NCBI GenBank assembly: GCA_030704615.1
Contig: CM060731.1
Coordinates: 31,930,001-31,994,000, forward strand
Reading direction: 5' to 3'
Source: Takakia lepidozioides
Lineage: Eukaryota; Streptophyta; Takakiopsida; Takakiales; Takakiaceae
Length of the DNA: 64,000 bases
A program made the position numbers and the translations under genes. The notes under the pieces are model-generated. The model was given only the letters and a program-made list of their open reading frames with translations, was not told where the DNA came from and did not search any database. Every line of letters starts with the position of its first letter. The stretch's first letter is position 1. Shown here piece after piece: positions 41,766 to 53,192 of the stretch.

Positions 41766-43515
41766 CCATGCCTCTGACAACCTAGAATTCTACCAGCAAA
41801 CACCCCAACCATACTGGTGTGGAGTTCTTCCTCAAAACACCCCAACCCTACTTATCACAATCTGAAATGCATCTGCTTCTCTGTGTAGTCCAACAGGCAT
41901 TCGCCTTTTTATCTCCATTGTCCCACCATTGACTGGGGTCGGAAAGTGTTCACCCCAAAGCTTCTCCTCACCTCTATTATATGTTTTTGGATACTTCCAT
42001 GCTGCCACACTGGCAGTAACTTGCCAAAGTCACTCCAAACCACCACAGATCTACCCAACGACCTAACTTGCAAAATTCAATATGCATCTTGCGGCCTAGT
42101 CTGATGAGAGGGCAACACAGGCTGAAATAGGTTGAAGAAGAAGGTACCCTACCACATTGTCCTTGACCTCTCTTGACCCATGGAGGATTTGACCGATCAT
42201 CAACCTAAAAGGACCTCTTGTGTGTGCTGCTTGTGTCTGTAGTCAGGTAATGTCGGATTGGTCTGTGAGATCGAACCACTACGGCGTAGCTGAGTAGTCA
42301 GAGATTGAAACACGCATGATAAGACCAAGCTGACTCTCCCAAGAACGGCGAGCTCGCTTCTCCTCGTCTCGTCTCCTCCTCCTCTTCTCCTTCGTGCATC
42401 ATTTGCTCAACGCCTCCATCCCACGCCCCTGCATATCCTGCTATCATCGTGTTCCATCCCTCGGCTATGTGGTGTGGCGCAGGAGACAAAAAAACGCCAA
42501 GTCCCAGCCCTCCTTTCTGTTCACGATTACCCTAATGGGCAACCTTATTAGCAATTTTTTAACTTTTTTAAACCTAATGGACAACCTTATTTGCATTATA
42601 TGTGCCTTCAAAATGACACGTGTAGTGATGTAGTCGTATAAATAGAGTTGTGAAACCATCTTCAGTCATGGAGTCATAAGATTACATGAAACGTCGTCCA
42701 CGTGTAGTCAAACATATCACACTAGTCATATAAACCATCCCTGTCATCATGGTCAACAATGTTTGACCAATGCTCCCTAACTTTCCGGAGTCATGTAGTG
42801 ATATCCGTTACTACAAAGTCATAAAACTATGACTGCAATGCATTTCAGTGCTCTGTAGTCATCTACCTAGTGCAGTTTTTATGACTCCGCCAAAGCCGTA
42901 GTCCTAAAAACGCTCATCTCTTGTAGTGATGGAAAAGATGGAATTGATGATGAAAAAGCTGGCTGCTGTACCAGCACCAGGTTTACAGAAGACTTGGTTT
43001 GTGAGTGGACTAAGACCAGAGTTGCAAAAGAAAGTGGATATGTTACCCCATAATACAGTGGAGGAAGCATTTGAAACAGCGAACAGAATTGAGCAATTGG
43101 GAATGCTCAGGAGAGAGAAAAGGGATGATGAGGACTTTGAAGATGAGTCAGATGAGGAAGAAGAGCAAGAGCTAAAAAGGAAGAGTAAGAGGAAGGAGAA
43201 GTTGAAGAGGGATATCTATGAAAAAAGATTAGAAGAAATCTTGAAGAAGTATCCCACAGAGGCTGCAACACATTGGAGGAAGGGTGTTTGGTGTGCAAAG
43301 TGCCAGAATGAAGGCCATACCACCACTGAATGCCACATGAAGGAGAAACACTGTACTATCTGTAAAATGGATAACCATTCTACTGAGAATTGTTACTACA
43401 ATAGAAGGACAACAGCTAGAGAACCTAGGCAAGTAAGGGTGCATCAAGTGCAGCCCCAGCCAAGAAGAAACAGTGATCAGGACCACTATGGTAGGCCTGG
43501 TGGTTATAACAATGG

Positions 43516-44239
43516 TGTCGCGGCCCTTTGCCTTGAGGGCAGGGGGTCGGGACACATGAGGGGCTGCCCCTGTGGTGGGGGCAGCGGCAGCGATAGGTAT
43601 GGGGGGCTGAAGCACCCTTGAGTGCCCAAGGCACTCAAGGAGGCGGAGGCGCTCACTAGGTGGAGCCCCGCACACCGGGTTGCGGTGGAGGTGGCCCCAC
43701 AAGGGGTGGTGGTAGCTTAGTGGGACTTAGTGGGGGTGGCATAGGACTCACCATGGGGTGGAGACCTCGAGGTGGGAGTCGTGGGGAGTCTTGGGACTCA
43801 TCACGGTCCATTGGGGCCGCGGTGAGTGGGCCAAGACTCACCGCGACTCACCACCGGGAGTCGAGGGTTTTCGTGGTGGTTCGCCATAAAATGGCATGGC
43901 TGGTTATGAAACCCCCGCGGACAGCTACAGAAGTATATATAGGGAGTAGTAACCCCGAGAACGGTGCAAGCCCGTTGGTGACCAAAAACTAGTGAGTAAG
44001 CGAGCGAGCCGGAAAGCGACCAAAGAGTGGGGAGCTGTTCCGGACTGCCATCTACCAAAGGGAATTCTCCTAGTCCCAAATAGGTGGAGGGTTTAGAGGG
44101 AAGCGGAAGGGGACCGTTATGTCCCGGTGAGCAGCCGAAACTCCAAGTTGGCCCGGCGGCCAGGTTGGGAGTCAGGCGCGCGCATCAAAGCGAGTAACTA
44201 TGACTTGAAGGGGAGTTTACCGAACTGAGGTGTGCGACA
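43516..44239 (+). repeat. Element B 5' LTR
   Basis: Begins TGTCGCGG and ends GTGCGACA. Holds a TATATATA box at 43934-43941, the likely promoter of the element. An open frame of 110 codons inside (43660-43992) is repeated in the 3' LTR and is probably not a gene. Confidence 0.95.
43934..43941 (+). promoter_or_regulatory. TATA box in element B 5' LTR
   Basis: TATATATA followed by GGG. The position inside the LTR, about 300 bases before its end, suits the U3/R border. The same string is at 50180-50187 in the 3' LTR. Confidence 0.6.
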
Positions 44240-44241
44240 CT

Positions 44242-44253
44242 TGGTATCAGAGC
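44242..44253 (+). other. Primer-binding site of element B (initiator Met tRNA)
   Basis: TGGTATCAGAGC starts two bases after the LTR end, the canonical site of Ty3 elements primed by tRNA-iMet. Confidence 0.9.
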
Positions 44254-44294
44254 TTAGAGTTCAGTACGCGATCGTCCTTGGGATTGGCCTCATC

Positions 44295-45535
44295 ATGGGG
44301 TCGGGCAAGCCGAAGCGAAAGCGGAACGGCCCAAAAGATGATGATCCCGGTGAGCCCGATGGGGGCGACGTGTCACCGAGGCGGCCGTTTGAGGAAGCGA
44401 TTAATGTTTCCGAAAACGAGGCCGCTCAGGAGCGGGAGGAATCCGAGGAGTCGGAGCCCGAGGAATCTTTGAGAGCTCTGACAAACCAAGAGATGCCTCC
44501 CATGCCGGCAGCCTTTTGGGAAGGGTTGTTGGCGCAGTTTGGCGGGACGTTGAAAGACGTGTTGAAGGCGGCTAATGCCACTTCCACCAAGGCAAAGTTT
44601 AAGGTGAAGCCTAAGGAACCCGGCACCTTCGAGGGCGTTCGAAACCGGAAGGCACTCAACACCTGGCTCCTGGAGCTAGAGCAGTACTTCCGGGCGGCCA
44701 AGTTGAGTGACGAGGATCGGGTGGAAGTGGCTCCCACCTATTTGAGGGGCTATGCTCAACAATGGTGGCAGAAACGCCTTCACGACCGAGGCCCAAGCCC
44801 GGAAACCTTGAACTGGAGTGAGTTCAAGGAATTGATGAAGAGACAGTTTGTGCCCCTCAACGCATCCTGGCTTGCCCGGGACAAGATGAGGAATTTGAAG
44901 CAAACAGATGACATTCGGGGTATGTCCAGGCTTTCAATGTGCTGTTGCTCGAAGTCGCGGACATGGCAGAACCAGAAATGGTCTTCAACTTTGTGGCGGG
45001 ACTGGCCCCATGGGCTAGGCGGAAGTTGGAGGAGAAGCCACCCAAGACTTTGAACGAGGCAATTGAGAGAGCTGAATGTTTCTCGGATGTCCCTAGGGGT
45101 GAGAGACAAGGCCGTACGGAGCTGAACCACAAGAAGACCCGGCGGGAAGGTGACTCCTCCCGACCGGAAAAGAAGTGGGATAGGCCACGCGGCGAAAATG
45201 GCACGTGGAAATCGAAGGGAGGTCCTTCACACGTCAAGGCGGCACCCGGTGCTTCGAAAGGAAAAGCGGGTGGAGCGACTTATGGCGGACAGAAGGCGAC
45301 CTTTGATGGAGTGTGTTTCAATTGCGGGGAGCCCGGGCACATGGCCAAGAAGTGCACGAAGCCCCGGCAATTGAACATGACTCGGGCGACCACGGAGCTG
45401 TCGGAAGATACCATCAGTCGCTTGGTGGAAGCGGTGGTCGCCAGGACTTGCAAGGTAGGCAAATTTCTTGTGAGTTGTATCAGGAAACTGGCGCCTTACG
45501 AAAAGGGAGTCAGTTATTGTTCGTGGATGGGATAA
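44295..45535 (+). CDS. Element B gag, one frameshift
   Basis: Starts at ATG 44295. The gag domain ('[20 protein letters not shown]', '[12 protein letters not shown]') runs in one frame to about 44915. The continuation ('[12 protein letters not shown]', '[12 protein letters not shown]') is one frame behind, so a base is missing in the GGGG at about 44917-44920. A basic stretch and one zinc knuckle [14 protein letters not shown] (about 45316-45357) follow, ending at 45535. Gag packages RNA in cytoplasmic particles. In an otherwise young element the frameshift is either very recent or an assembly error. Confidence 0.85.
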
Positions 45536-48500
45536 TATCCGGAACTAATGTGTCGTTGTTGGTGGACACAGGAGCGTCGCACTCCTTCATGACGCCGGCG
45601 GCGGCGCGAAAGTTGGGACTCCCGACAAGTGACGTGGGGGCCTCTATTGAGGTGCGCTCTGCCAAAGGAGAACCTCAGTTGGCGACAAGGTTGGCGTTTG
45701 ATGTTCCTCTTCAACTGGGGAGTTGGGAGGGACGTGAGAACTTCACTATCTGCGAGATCGATGGAGTGGATCTCATTTTGGGAATGACCTTTTTGAGCAA
45801 ATCCGGAGCGGTCATAGATGGCCGCAAGAGAGTAGTCACGCTGCCATGTGGGAATGGTGGCGAGGTTTTACGAGTGTCGGAAACGCCCAAATCCGTGGGA
45901 GGGCGAATAAACCTTCTATCAGCAAAGGAGTGGGCCGTGGAGGAGACACACGAGTCCCAGTTTTTGCTTTACATTAGAGAAGTGAAAGGAGAAGGCGATG
46001 GGGAGCCGAGCCCAGATTGGATCAAGGGGATTTTGGAGAAATACCAGGATGTGATGCCGGAGGATTTACCAAGCGGCTTGCCACCGCGAAGAGGAGTTGA
46101 CCACAAAATTGAGGTGATACCGGGATCGGAACCGCCTGCCAAGGCGCCCTACCGGTTGAGCCACAAAGAGTTGGTCGAGCTGAAGACTCAGCTCAAAGAT
46201 CTAATGTCAAAGGGGTACATCCGGCCGAGTAAGTCACCTTACGGAGCCCCGGTGCTATTTGCAGACAAGAAGGATGGGACGCTGCGGATGTGTGTCGATT
46301 ACAGGGCTCTGAATAAGGTGACTATCAAAAACCGGTACCCTTTGCCAAGGATCGACGACCTCTTCGATCGGTTGGCAGGAGCGAAGTATTTCAGCCGGAT
46401 CGACTTGCGCTCCGGCTATCACCAAATTCGGGTGGCGGAAGGAGATGAGGAGAAGACCGCGTGCAGGACAAGGTATGGTTCATATGAGTTCTTGGTGATG
46501 CCTTTTGGGCTCACCAATGCACCAGCGACATTTAGCACGCTGATGAACAGCCTTTTCCAGGAGTGGTTGGATGACTTTGTGATCGTGTACATCGACGACA
46601 TCTTGGTGTACTCGAAAACAAAGGAGGAGCACCTGGAGCACCTCAAAAGGGTGTTCCAAAAATTGCGAGAAGGGAAGCTGTATGCCAAAGCTTCAAAGTG
46701 CGAATTCGGGGTCACAAAAGTGGAGTTCTTGGGGCACGTGATTACACAGGATGGGATCAAAATGGATGACAGAAAGGTGAGGGCGATCTTGGACTGGGAG
46801 CCTCCGACTTCGGTCCCGGGAGTGCGATCCTTCCTAGGACTCGCCTCCTATTACCGGAAGTATGTGAGAAATTTCGCCAAGATCGCGGGGCCGCTGTCGG
46901 ACCTTCTGTGTAAATCCAAAGTCTGGGTATGGAACACATTTTGTGGCCAAGCTTTTGCTGAATTGAAGCAGCGGATGACGGAAGCTCCAGTCTTAAAAAT
47001 CCCGGAGTTCGATCGTCCGTTTGAGATTCATACAGATGCATCGGACTTCGCAATTGGGGGTGTACTTATGCAAGATGGACGTCCAGTGGCTTACGAAAGT
47101 AAGAAACTGAATGAAGTGGAGCGACGGTGGCCGACGCACGAAAAAGAGATGAAGGCGGTGGTACATTGCCTTGAACTCTGGCGCCACTATGTTGGTTCCA
47201 ACCCAGTGAAGGTGTTCACGGACAATGTCACGGTGAAGTATTTTGCCACGCAGCCCAAGTTGTCCCCAAAACAACTTAGGTGGCAAGATACTTTGGCAGT
47301 GTTCGACGTGGATATCCAGTACAAACCGGGACGGGACAATGTGGTGGCCGATGCTTTAAGTAGAAAGCAGCAGCTCTTGTTGGTGTACAAGGGCGAGACG
47401 GCGCTCCAAAGGAAGATCCGGAAGGCTTGCCGGAAGGATGAGCTGGCAAAGTGCGTGATGCAGAACTTGAGAATGGGGGTTAAATCGCAGTTCCACTTGC
47501 AAAACGGACTGCTCCGGTATAAGCAAAAACGTCTCTATGTGCCAAAGGGAGGGATCAGGGATAGTCTCTTGAGAGAATGCCATGATAGCCCGCTTGCGGG
47601 CCACGGTGGAGCCAAGCGCACTGCGGCACTCTTGAAGAAAGAGTATTTCTGGCCCAAACTGAGGGAGGAGGCAGAGGAGTATGTAAAGACATGCACCACA
47701 TGCCAACAAAACCGGAGCGAGTATAAAAAGCAAGCGGGGCTGTTACAACCCTTGCCGATTCCAGAGGGGACTTGGGAAAGCGTCTCGATGGATTTCATGA
47801 CTGCTATGCCGCTGTCAAAAGGATTCGATGCAATCATGGTGGTGGTAGATAGGTTCAGTAAAATGGCCCATTTCATCCCCACCAAGGAGACGGCAACTGC
47901 GCAGGAGACAGGGCGACTTTACTTCGCCCACGTCTTAAAGCATCATGGAGTCCCGAAGGATATTGTCTCGGACCGCGACCCAAAGTTTACGAGTAAATTC
48001 TGGAGAGCACTTTGGAAGAAGATGGGGACGAGGCTGAAGATGAGCACCGCCTTCCGACCTACGACGGACGGCCAAACGGAAAGAGTGAATTCCGTAGTGA
48101 AGCAATTCTTGCGGAATTACGTGTCGGCAGACCAATCAGACTGGATGGAACACTTAGACGCGGCAGAGTTCTGTTATAATAACACAGAACACTCCGCGAC
48201 GGGAGTTTCCCCTTTTGTGTTGGTCTATGGAAAAGCACCTCTGGTGCCGACAAGTTGGGCCGCCCAGGACGTTGAGGAACCGGCAGTAGCGGCGGTACTG
48301 GAAGAACGCGAGCGTTTGTTGAAGCTCGCAAAGTACAACATTGCCAAAGCTAGGAAACGGTATGAAAGGCAGGCGAATCGGAAGCGGAGGGAAGTGAAGT
48401 TTGAGGCAGGCACAGAGGTCTGGTTGAACATCAAGAATTTTCGACTACCTCCGGAAATGAGTCCGAAGTTCGTACCTCCGTATGCGGGTCCCTTTCGCAT

Positions 48501-48855
48501 TCGGAGGGTTATGAATGAGGATGTGTATGAATTGGAGCTGCCAGCAAACAGCAAGGTGCACCCAGTATTCCATGTCTCCCTTTTGAAGCCTTACTTCAAA
48601 GATGAAGCACGTCCGAATCGGCAGCAAGTGTTGCGTCCGCCACCTATGCTGTTGGATCATGAAAATGAACCCGAGTACGAGGTGGAGGCAATACTTAAGT
48701 CGAGGAGGTTCAAGAACCGAGAAACGGAGTATCTCGTCAAATGGAAGGGCTATCATCTTGTGGAGGCATCTTGGGTGCGTGCCTCAGAAATGGGAAACGC
48801 ATCCGAGGCAGTTGCAGCGTTCGAAGGGCGACCTCAAAAGCGGAAGAAGCGTTGA
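45313..48855 (+). CDS. Element B pol: protease, RT, RNase H, integrase, chromodomain
   Basis: A single uninterrupted frame; the useful part starts near 45530. Protease [11 protein letters not shown] (about 45560), RT with '[10 protein letters not shown]' and YIDDIL (about 46590), RNase H '[13 protein letters not shown]' (about 47025), then '[11 protein letters not shown]'. The integrase has an HHCC domain (about 47580-47710) and a D,D,E core ('MDFMTAMP', 'VSDRDPKF', '[10 protein letters not shown]'). At the end a chromodomain 'EYEVEAIL'...'YLVKWKGY' has the three aromatic cage residues, as in proteins that bind methylated H3. The frame is one base behind gag, overlapping it by about 220 bases, so -1 frameshifting or an indel is needed to link them. 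No slippery heptamer is obvious. Confidence 0.95.
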   Translation: MFQLRGARAHGQEVHEAPAIEHDSGDHGAVGRYHQSLGGSGGRQDLQGRQISCELYQETGALRKGSQLLFVDGIISGTNVSLLVDTGASHSFMTPAAARKLGLPTSDVGASIEVRSAKGEPQLATRLAFDVPLQLGSWEGRENFTICEIDGVDLILGMTFLSKSGAVIDGRKRVVTLPCGNGGEVLRVSETPKSVGGRINLLSAKEWAVEETHESQFLLYIREVKGEGDGEPSPDWIKGILEKYQDVMPEDLPSGLPPRRGVDHKIEVIPGSEPPAKAPYRLSHKELVELKTQLKDLMSKGYIRPSKSPYGAPVLFADKKDGTLRMCVDYRALNKVTIKNRYPLPRIDDLFDRLAGAKYFSRIDLRSGYHQIRVAEGDEEKTACRTRYGSYEFLVMPFGLTNAPATFSTLMNSLFQEWLDDFVIVYIDDILVYSKTKEEHLEHLKRVFQKLREGKLYAKASKCEFGVTKVEFLGHVITQDGIKMDDRKVRAILDWEPPTSVPGVRSFLGLASYYRKYVRNFAKIAGPLSDLLCKSKVWVWNTFCGQAFAELKQRMTEAPVLKIPEFDRPFEIHTDASDFAIGGVLMQDGRPVAYESKKLNEVERRWPTHEKEMKAVVHCLELWRHYVGSNPVKVFTDNVTVKYFATQPKLSPKQLRWQDTLAVFDVDIQYKPGRDNVVADALSRKQQLLLVYKGETALQRKIRKACRKDELAKCVMQNLRMGVKSQFHLQNGLLRYKQKRLYVPKGGIRDSLLRECHDSPLAGHGGAKRTAALLKKEYFWPKLREEAEEYVKTCTTCQQNRSEYKKQAGLLQPLPIPEGTWESVSMDFMTAMPLSKGFDAIMVVVDRFSKMAHFIPTKETATAQETGRLYFAHVLKHHGVPKDIVSDRDPKFTSKFWRALWKKMGTRLKMSTAFRPTTDGQTERVNSVVKQFLRNYVSADQSDWMEHLDAAEFCYNNTEHSATGVSPFVLVYGKAPLVPTSWAAQDVEEPAVAAVLEERERLLKLAKYNIAKARKRYERQANRKRREVKFEAGTEVWLNIKNFRLPPEMSPKFVPPYAGPFRIRRVMNEDVYELELPANSKVHPVFHVSLLKPYFKDEARPNRQQVLRPPPMLLDHENEPEYEVEAILKSRRFKNRETEYLVKWKGYHLVEASWVRASEMGNASEAVAAFEGRPQKRKKR

Positions 48856-49761
48856 TGGGGACATCAACCTTGGAGCGTGGGGGAGGAAATGCATGCTTAG
48901 CCCGGTTTAGCTAGCTCAGGAATCCGATTGCAAAAACTTGTATTGTACAAAAATTTGTGATAAAGGAAATGGGTTCCAAATATTGTGCGTCCTATTGTGT
49001 TTGGAATGGTGATGCATGGTGTGGTTGGCTGGTGTGTAGAATGCATGCTAGCTTACAAAAGTGGGAGAGGTAAATTGGGTTAATCGTGTGTTTGCGCAGT
49101 GCCGAAATCGGGTGACTCCCATCCAAGGGGCAAGGAAACTTGCGCCTTATTTGGGAGTTCAAGTGCTAGTGCGCACCTGGCGCGTGCGCGTACTATAACT
49201 GCGCTACCGAGGGGGTTGCCTTGTAGTGCGGGCTAACGCGGAAGCTACGTGCTTCCGTTCACGTACTATAATCGTGTAGCCTCGGGACGAAGTCGTAGTG
49301 CGGCTTCGGCGTGTTCCCGTACCTCAGGCCAGCATTCCAAGGCGGACCCAATTGTAGTGATTGGGGCGCACGGTTGGTTCAAGGTTATCTTCCTAGTCAA
49401 AGAGGGTTCCAGGTGAACCCTTGCTCAAGGTGATGCCAAAAGCGGCATCATGAGCGATCGCAAGCAATGTTGTTGCAGTAAGGCGATTCGATCCTCGGGG
49501 AGGATCGTTCCTTGGCCTTGAAGTAGGCCAAGAAGAGTGCACTGGGAGGAGCTGGAGAGGCTCCACCCTTGGCCGGGACTTGGAGGAAGTCGGCCGAACT
49601 AGCTAGTGGAGAGTGGAGTCAAGTGTGGGGTTTGGTTCTTTGCCATGGGACGCCATGGTACGGAAACAAACTCCTTGATGTGGGACGCCACAACTTGGAT
49701 GTTCGTTTCTACAAAATGGACAAGTCGATGAGGACATCGACTCCCTGTTGGTAGGGGTGTG
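48856..49761 (+). other. Element B 3' untranslated region
   Basis: About 900 bases between pol and 3' LTR with no supported coding region. A CACGTACTATAAT-type string occurs twice (about 49190 and 49260). The purine-rich GGTAGGGGTG before 49762 is the likely polypurine tract. Confidence 0.7.
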
Positions 49762-50485
49762 TGTCGCGGCCCTTTGCCTTGAGGGCAGGGGGTCGGGACA
49801 CATGAGGGGCTGCCCCTGTGGTGGGGGCAGCGGCAGCGATAGGTATGGGGGGCTGAAGCACCCTTGAGTGCCCAAGGCACTCAAGGAGGCGGAGGCGCTC
49901 ACTAGGTGGAGCCCCGCACACCGGGTTGCGGTGGAGGTGGCTCCACAAGGGGTGGTGGTAGCTTAGTGGGACTTAGTGGGGGTGGCATAGGACTCACCAT
50001 GGGGTGGAGACCTCGAGGTGGGAGTCGTGGGGAGTCTTGGGACTCATCACGGTCCATTGGGGCCGCGGTGAGTGGGCCAAGACTCACCGCGACTCACCAC
50101 CGGGAGTCGAGGGTTTTCGTGGTGGTTCGCCATAAAATGGCATGGCTGGTTATGAAACCCCCGCGGACAGCTACAGAAGTATATATAGGGAGTAGTAACC
50201 CCGAGAACGGTGCAAGCCCGTTGGTGACCAAAAACTAGTGAGTAAGCGAGCGAGCCGGAAAGCGACCAAAGAGTGGGGAGCTGTTCCGGACTGCCATCTA
50301 CCAAAGGGAATTCTCCTAGTCCCAAATAGGTGGAGGGTTTAGAGGGAAGCGGAAGGGGACCGTTATGTCCCGGTGAGCAGCCGAAACTCCAAGTTGGCCC
50401 GGCGGCCAGGTTGGGAGTCAGGCGCGCGCATCAAAGCGAGTAACTATGACTTGAAGGGGAGTTTACCGAACTGAGGTGTGCGACA
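49762..50485 (+). repeat. Element B 3' LTR
   Basis: Same 724 bases as 43516-44239 with one visible difference (GGCCCCAC in the 5' LTR, GGCTCCAC here at about 49940). Near-identity dates the insertion as very recent. Confidence 0.95.
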
Positions 50486-51043
50486 AATGGCATGGAAGGG
50501 AGAGGTAATTCAAGAGGGAATTACCAGCCAAGGAATCAGGATTACATAAACAATTCCAGAACAGATCAAGGGCGAGGACCTAATGGGGAAGAACTGTGTT
50601 ACTACTGTAATCAGGCAGGCCATCGCAAGGCAGCCTGTCCATTCTGGATCAGACACCAGAATGAGATGAGAGCTCCAGTGAATGAGGGTCCAGTGGTGGC
50701 AGCTCACATGGTTAGGCCATGTGTTGTACCAGAAGTAAGTACAATGATAGTAACGAGAAGCAAAGCCAAACTAATACCTCCAGTAGTTGAGGAAGATGAT
50801 GATAATGAAGATGGCAGTGATGTGCCTGAAGATGATGAGGCTTGGAGAGATGAGAAAGAACTGCACAAAGAAGTGGCAGATACCATAAGGGAAATGCAGA
50901 AGAGTACTGATATTCCTATGGAAGATTCCTCTGATTCTGAAAGAGAAGAGGAAGTGAGTGAGGATGAAGGGAAGAAAGAAGCTGCAGACATGCAGAGTAA
51001 TGAAGGGACTTTGGCTGAAGTAATATGCCAGTCCAAAGTGTAG

Positions 51044-53025
51044 ATTACCATTGGACAGCTATTGGCTGTGGCACCTTATTTATAGACACATGTTGTATCA
51101 AGCAATCAATCGAATTGCCCATGTGACAGGGAACACAGACCTGAACAGCAAGGTGACCAGTTATAATGTGAAGCCGGAAGGGCGAGAAACAGTCATGGAC
51201 TTTGATGATTCTATGCCAGTAATCCAATGGAGAATTGGAAGCACAAAACTAACTGATGTACTGATAGATGAAGGCTCTGGAGTGAATATCATGACAGACC
51301 AATTAAGGCAGAAGCTTGGTCTAAGTAACATGAAACCAGCCCCATTTACAGTAACAATGGCAGATCAAAGAAGTGTACAGCCATTGGGATTGATAAGAGG
51401 AGTTAAGATACAGATTCAAAAGATGATATTTATGATCACAGTAACTGTGTTGAAAATGGATGAAGTCATGGAGGCTTACTCCTTATTATTGGGACGTCCG
51501 TGGCTGAAACAGGCCAGGGTATTCCATGACTAGAATTCCCAGTTACTAACTGTGCATAATGGGATGCACAAGATACAAATTACCACTAAGAAATCTAGTA
51601 GATTACCTGCTACGAGAAGACCTCGAGGGGTCAGGGAGTATGACTGGAGGGGAGGACTGGATGAGGAGCAGGAAGCTACCATGTTCGCTGCACACCCAGA
51701 GTGGGAGCAGGTTGCAGAGATGCAGCTGGAAGGCCTAAGTTGTTTAAAAGGTATCTGCTGTGGTGTAGTGACAGCAACACCAATTGAAGGTGAAATAAGC
51801 AGTTACCCACCACATTTTTATGAAGAAAGAGAAGGAGAAATGGAAATCCTAGAGGAACCAGCCACTGTGAGTTTACAGGATGAAGTGGTAACTGGTTGGG
51901 CAATCACAGCTGATGAGCAGGTGAGAGAAGTGAACGTGGGAACTGAAGAGGAACCGAGGATGGTGAAGGTAGGGGCTGATTTGGAGCCAAAATTCTTTGA
52001 GGAAGCTAAGAGTTTGTTCATCAAATACAGAGATGTATTTGCTTGGAGCTACAAGGATCTAAAAGGGATACCACCTGAGATCTGTCAGCATAAGATTGAA
52101 CTGGAACCAGGGTCAGTACCAATCAAACAGGCAAGGTACAGAATGAATCCCAACTATGCACAGAAGGTCGGAGAAGAGATCAAGAAGTTGGCTGAGGCTA
52201 AGTTTATATACCCGATAGAGTATACAACTTGGTTGTCACCCATTGTGACAGTTCCCAAGAAGAATGGTAAACTGAGAGTTTGTGTGAACTATAAAAAGTT
52301 GAATGCTTGCACGAAGAAAGATCTTTTTTCCTTTGCCATTCACAGAAGCGGTATTGGACACTGTGGCAGGCCATGAGATGTATTCATTCATGGATGGCTT
52401 CAGTGGTTATAATCAAGTGCAAGTGGCAGAAGAAGACCAGGGAAAGACATCGTTCATCACAGACTGGGGTGCTTATGCATACAAAGTCATGCCTTTTGGA
52501 CTTTGTAATGCACCAGCAATCTTTCAGAGAGTGATAAGTGAATCTTTTCATGAGTATCTGGATGATTTCATGCAGGTGTTCTTGGATGATTTCAGTGTGT
52601 ACAGCTCTAAGAATTAGCACTTGCATAAATTGGAGTTATGTTTGGCCAGATGCAGGATGAGAGGTCTGGGCCTGAATCCAGAGAAGTGTACTTTCTGTGT
52701 GAACTCAGGGGTGCTTTTGGGACACATTGTGTGTAAGAGGGGACTTCTTGTGGATCCCAGGAAGACAGAGGCCATTAAAGCCTCTCCACCACCAGTAAAT
52801 GCTAAGAGTCTAAGGAGATTCCTTGGACAAACCAATTATTACAGAAGATTTGTCAAAAGGTATGCACAGATAGAAAGATGTTGTGTTTGCATGGACAGCT
52901 GAATGTCAACAGGCTTTTGAGGAACTTACATTGTCAGTAACAACTACACCTGTGCTGATTAACCCTCACTGGCATGTAGTATTTCATGTTCATTGTGATG
53001 CCTCAGGAGAAGCGTTGGGAGCGGT
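51044..53025 (+). pseudogene. Family A pol (copy A1): protease, RT, start of RNase H
   Basis: The protease region has VLIDEGSGVNIM at about 51260, where copies A2 and A5 have DGGSG, so the flap/active-site triad is altered. TAG at 51531 replaces a Trp codon and TAG at 52615 a Glu codon of copy A2. A frame change lies near 52330. RT has 'YSFMDGFSGYNQV' and the FLDDF catalytic box at about 52585; FxDDFSVY is typical of Athila-type elements. RNase H starts at about 52990 and stops at 53025, where the sequence switches to an inverted A copy. Confidence 0.8.
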
Positions 53026-53192
53026 GTTGTCGCGCGGCTTCTACTCACCTATCCCTTCCCTATCCGAGGCGGAAACTCCAAGATAGAAGAGTTGGAAATC
53101 TCTAAGTACTCAGCCCGCTCAGAACAATCAGTCATGACCTACAACTAGTGTATCATGGGAGTGTTTCCTATTTGTTTTCCTTCCCGCATTCA
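53026..53192 (-). pseudogene. Family A leader and pre-gag start (copy A4)
   Basis: The reverse complement of the sequence found just after the LTR of A2 (about 55559-55730). It is joined at 53025 to A1 RNase H in the opposite orientation. Confidence 0.75.

Larger units (their letters stand above)
39390..42928 (+). mobile_element. Non-autonomous CACTA transposon, 3539 bp
   Basis: Termini CACTACAACAGATGAGCG and, inverted, CACTACAAGAGATGAGCG; similarity extends about 29 bases. The 3-base target duplication ATG (39387-39389, 42929-42931) is confirmed by the uninterrupted gag of copy A2. Subterminal regions are full of short ATGACT/AGTCAT motifs. No TNP2 or Transposase_24 coding is present. The interior holds an exon-like segment in multiple copies. 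The termini differ from the CACTA ending at 22897. Confidence 0.92.
43516..50485 (+). mobile_element. Element B: full-length chromovirus, 6970 bp
   Basis: Two 724-bp LTRs (43516-44239, 49762-50485) bounded by TGTCGC...GCGACA differ at one base that I can see. The target duplication is AATGG (43511-43515, 50486-50490), and copy A2 shows the uninterrupted sequence near 58065. Inside are a primer-binding site, gag, and pol with a C-terminal chromodomain. The base composition is clearly more GC-rich than the surrounding A1 copy. Confidence 0.97.
38232..51043 (+). pseudogene. Family A gag (copy A1), split by two insertions
   Basis: The gag pieces are 38232-39389, 42932-43515 and 50491-51043. Removing the CACTA (39390-42928) and element B (43516-50485), each with one target duplication, restores a continuous frame apart from a TAA at 38517 (GAA in copy A2) and a TAG at 51041. 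Gag has a Glu/Ser/Gly-rich N-terminal part, a retrotransposon gag domain ('FPIYSGKGDPDVHISQFEH' to 'KHETVEEYM'), a Lys/Glu-rich stretch and three zinc knuckles: CAKCQNEGHTTTEC, CTICKMDNHSTENC (before B) and CYYCNQAGHRKAAC (after B). Related to copy A2 at 56330-58600. Confidence 0.8.

Noticed and set aside
43660-43992. 110-codon open frame in the element B 5' LTR, repeated at 49906-50238
   Set aside because: It is duplicated only because the LTR is; it lies over promoter and leader sequence, is Gly/Arg-rich from GC bias, and its one difference between copies is the single LTR substitution.
45455-45500. CAAATTTC and CGAAAAGG as -1 slippery sites in the element B gag-pol overlap
   Set aside because: In the gag phase the codons are AAA TTT and GAA AAG, which do not fit X-XXY-YYZ.
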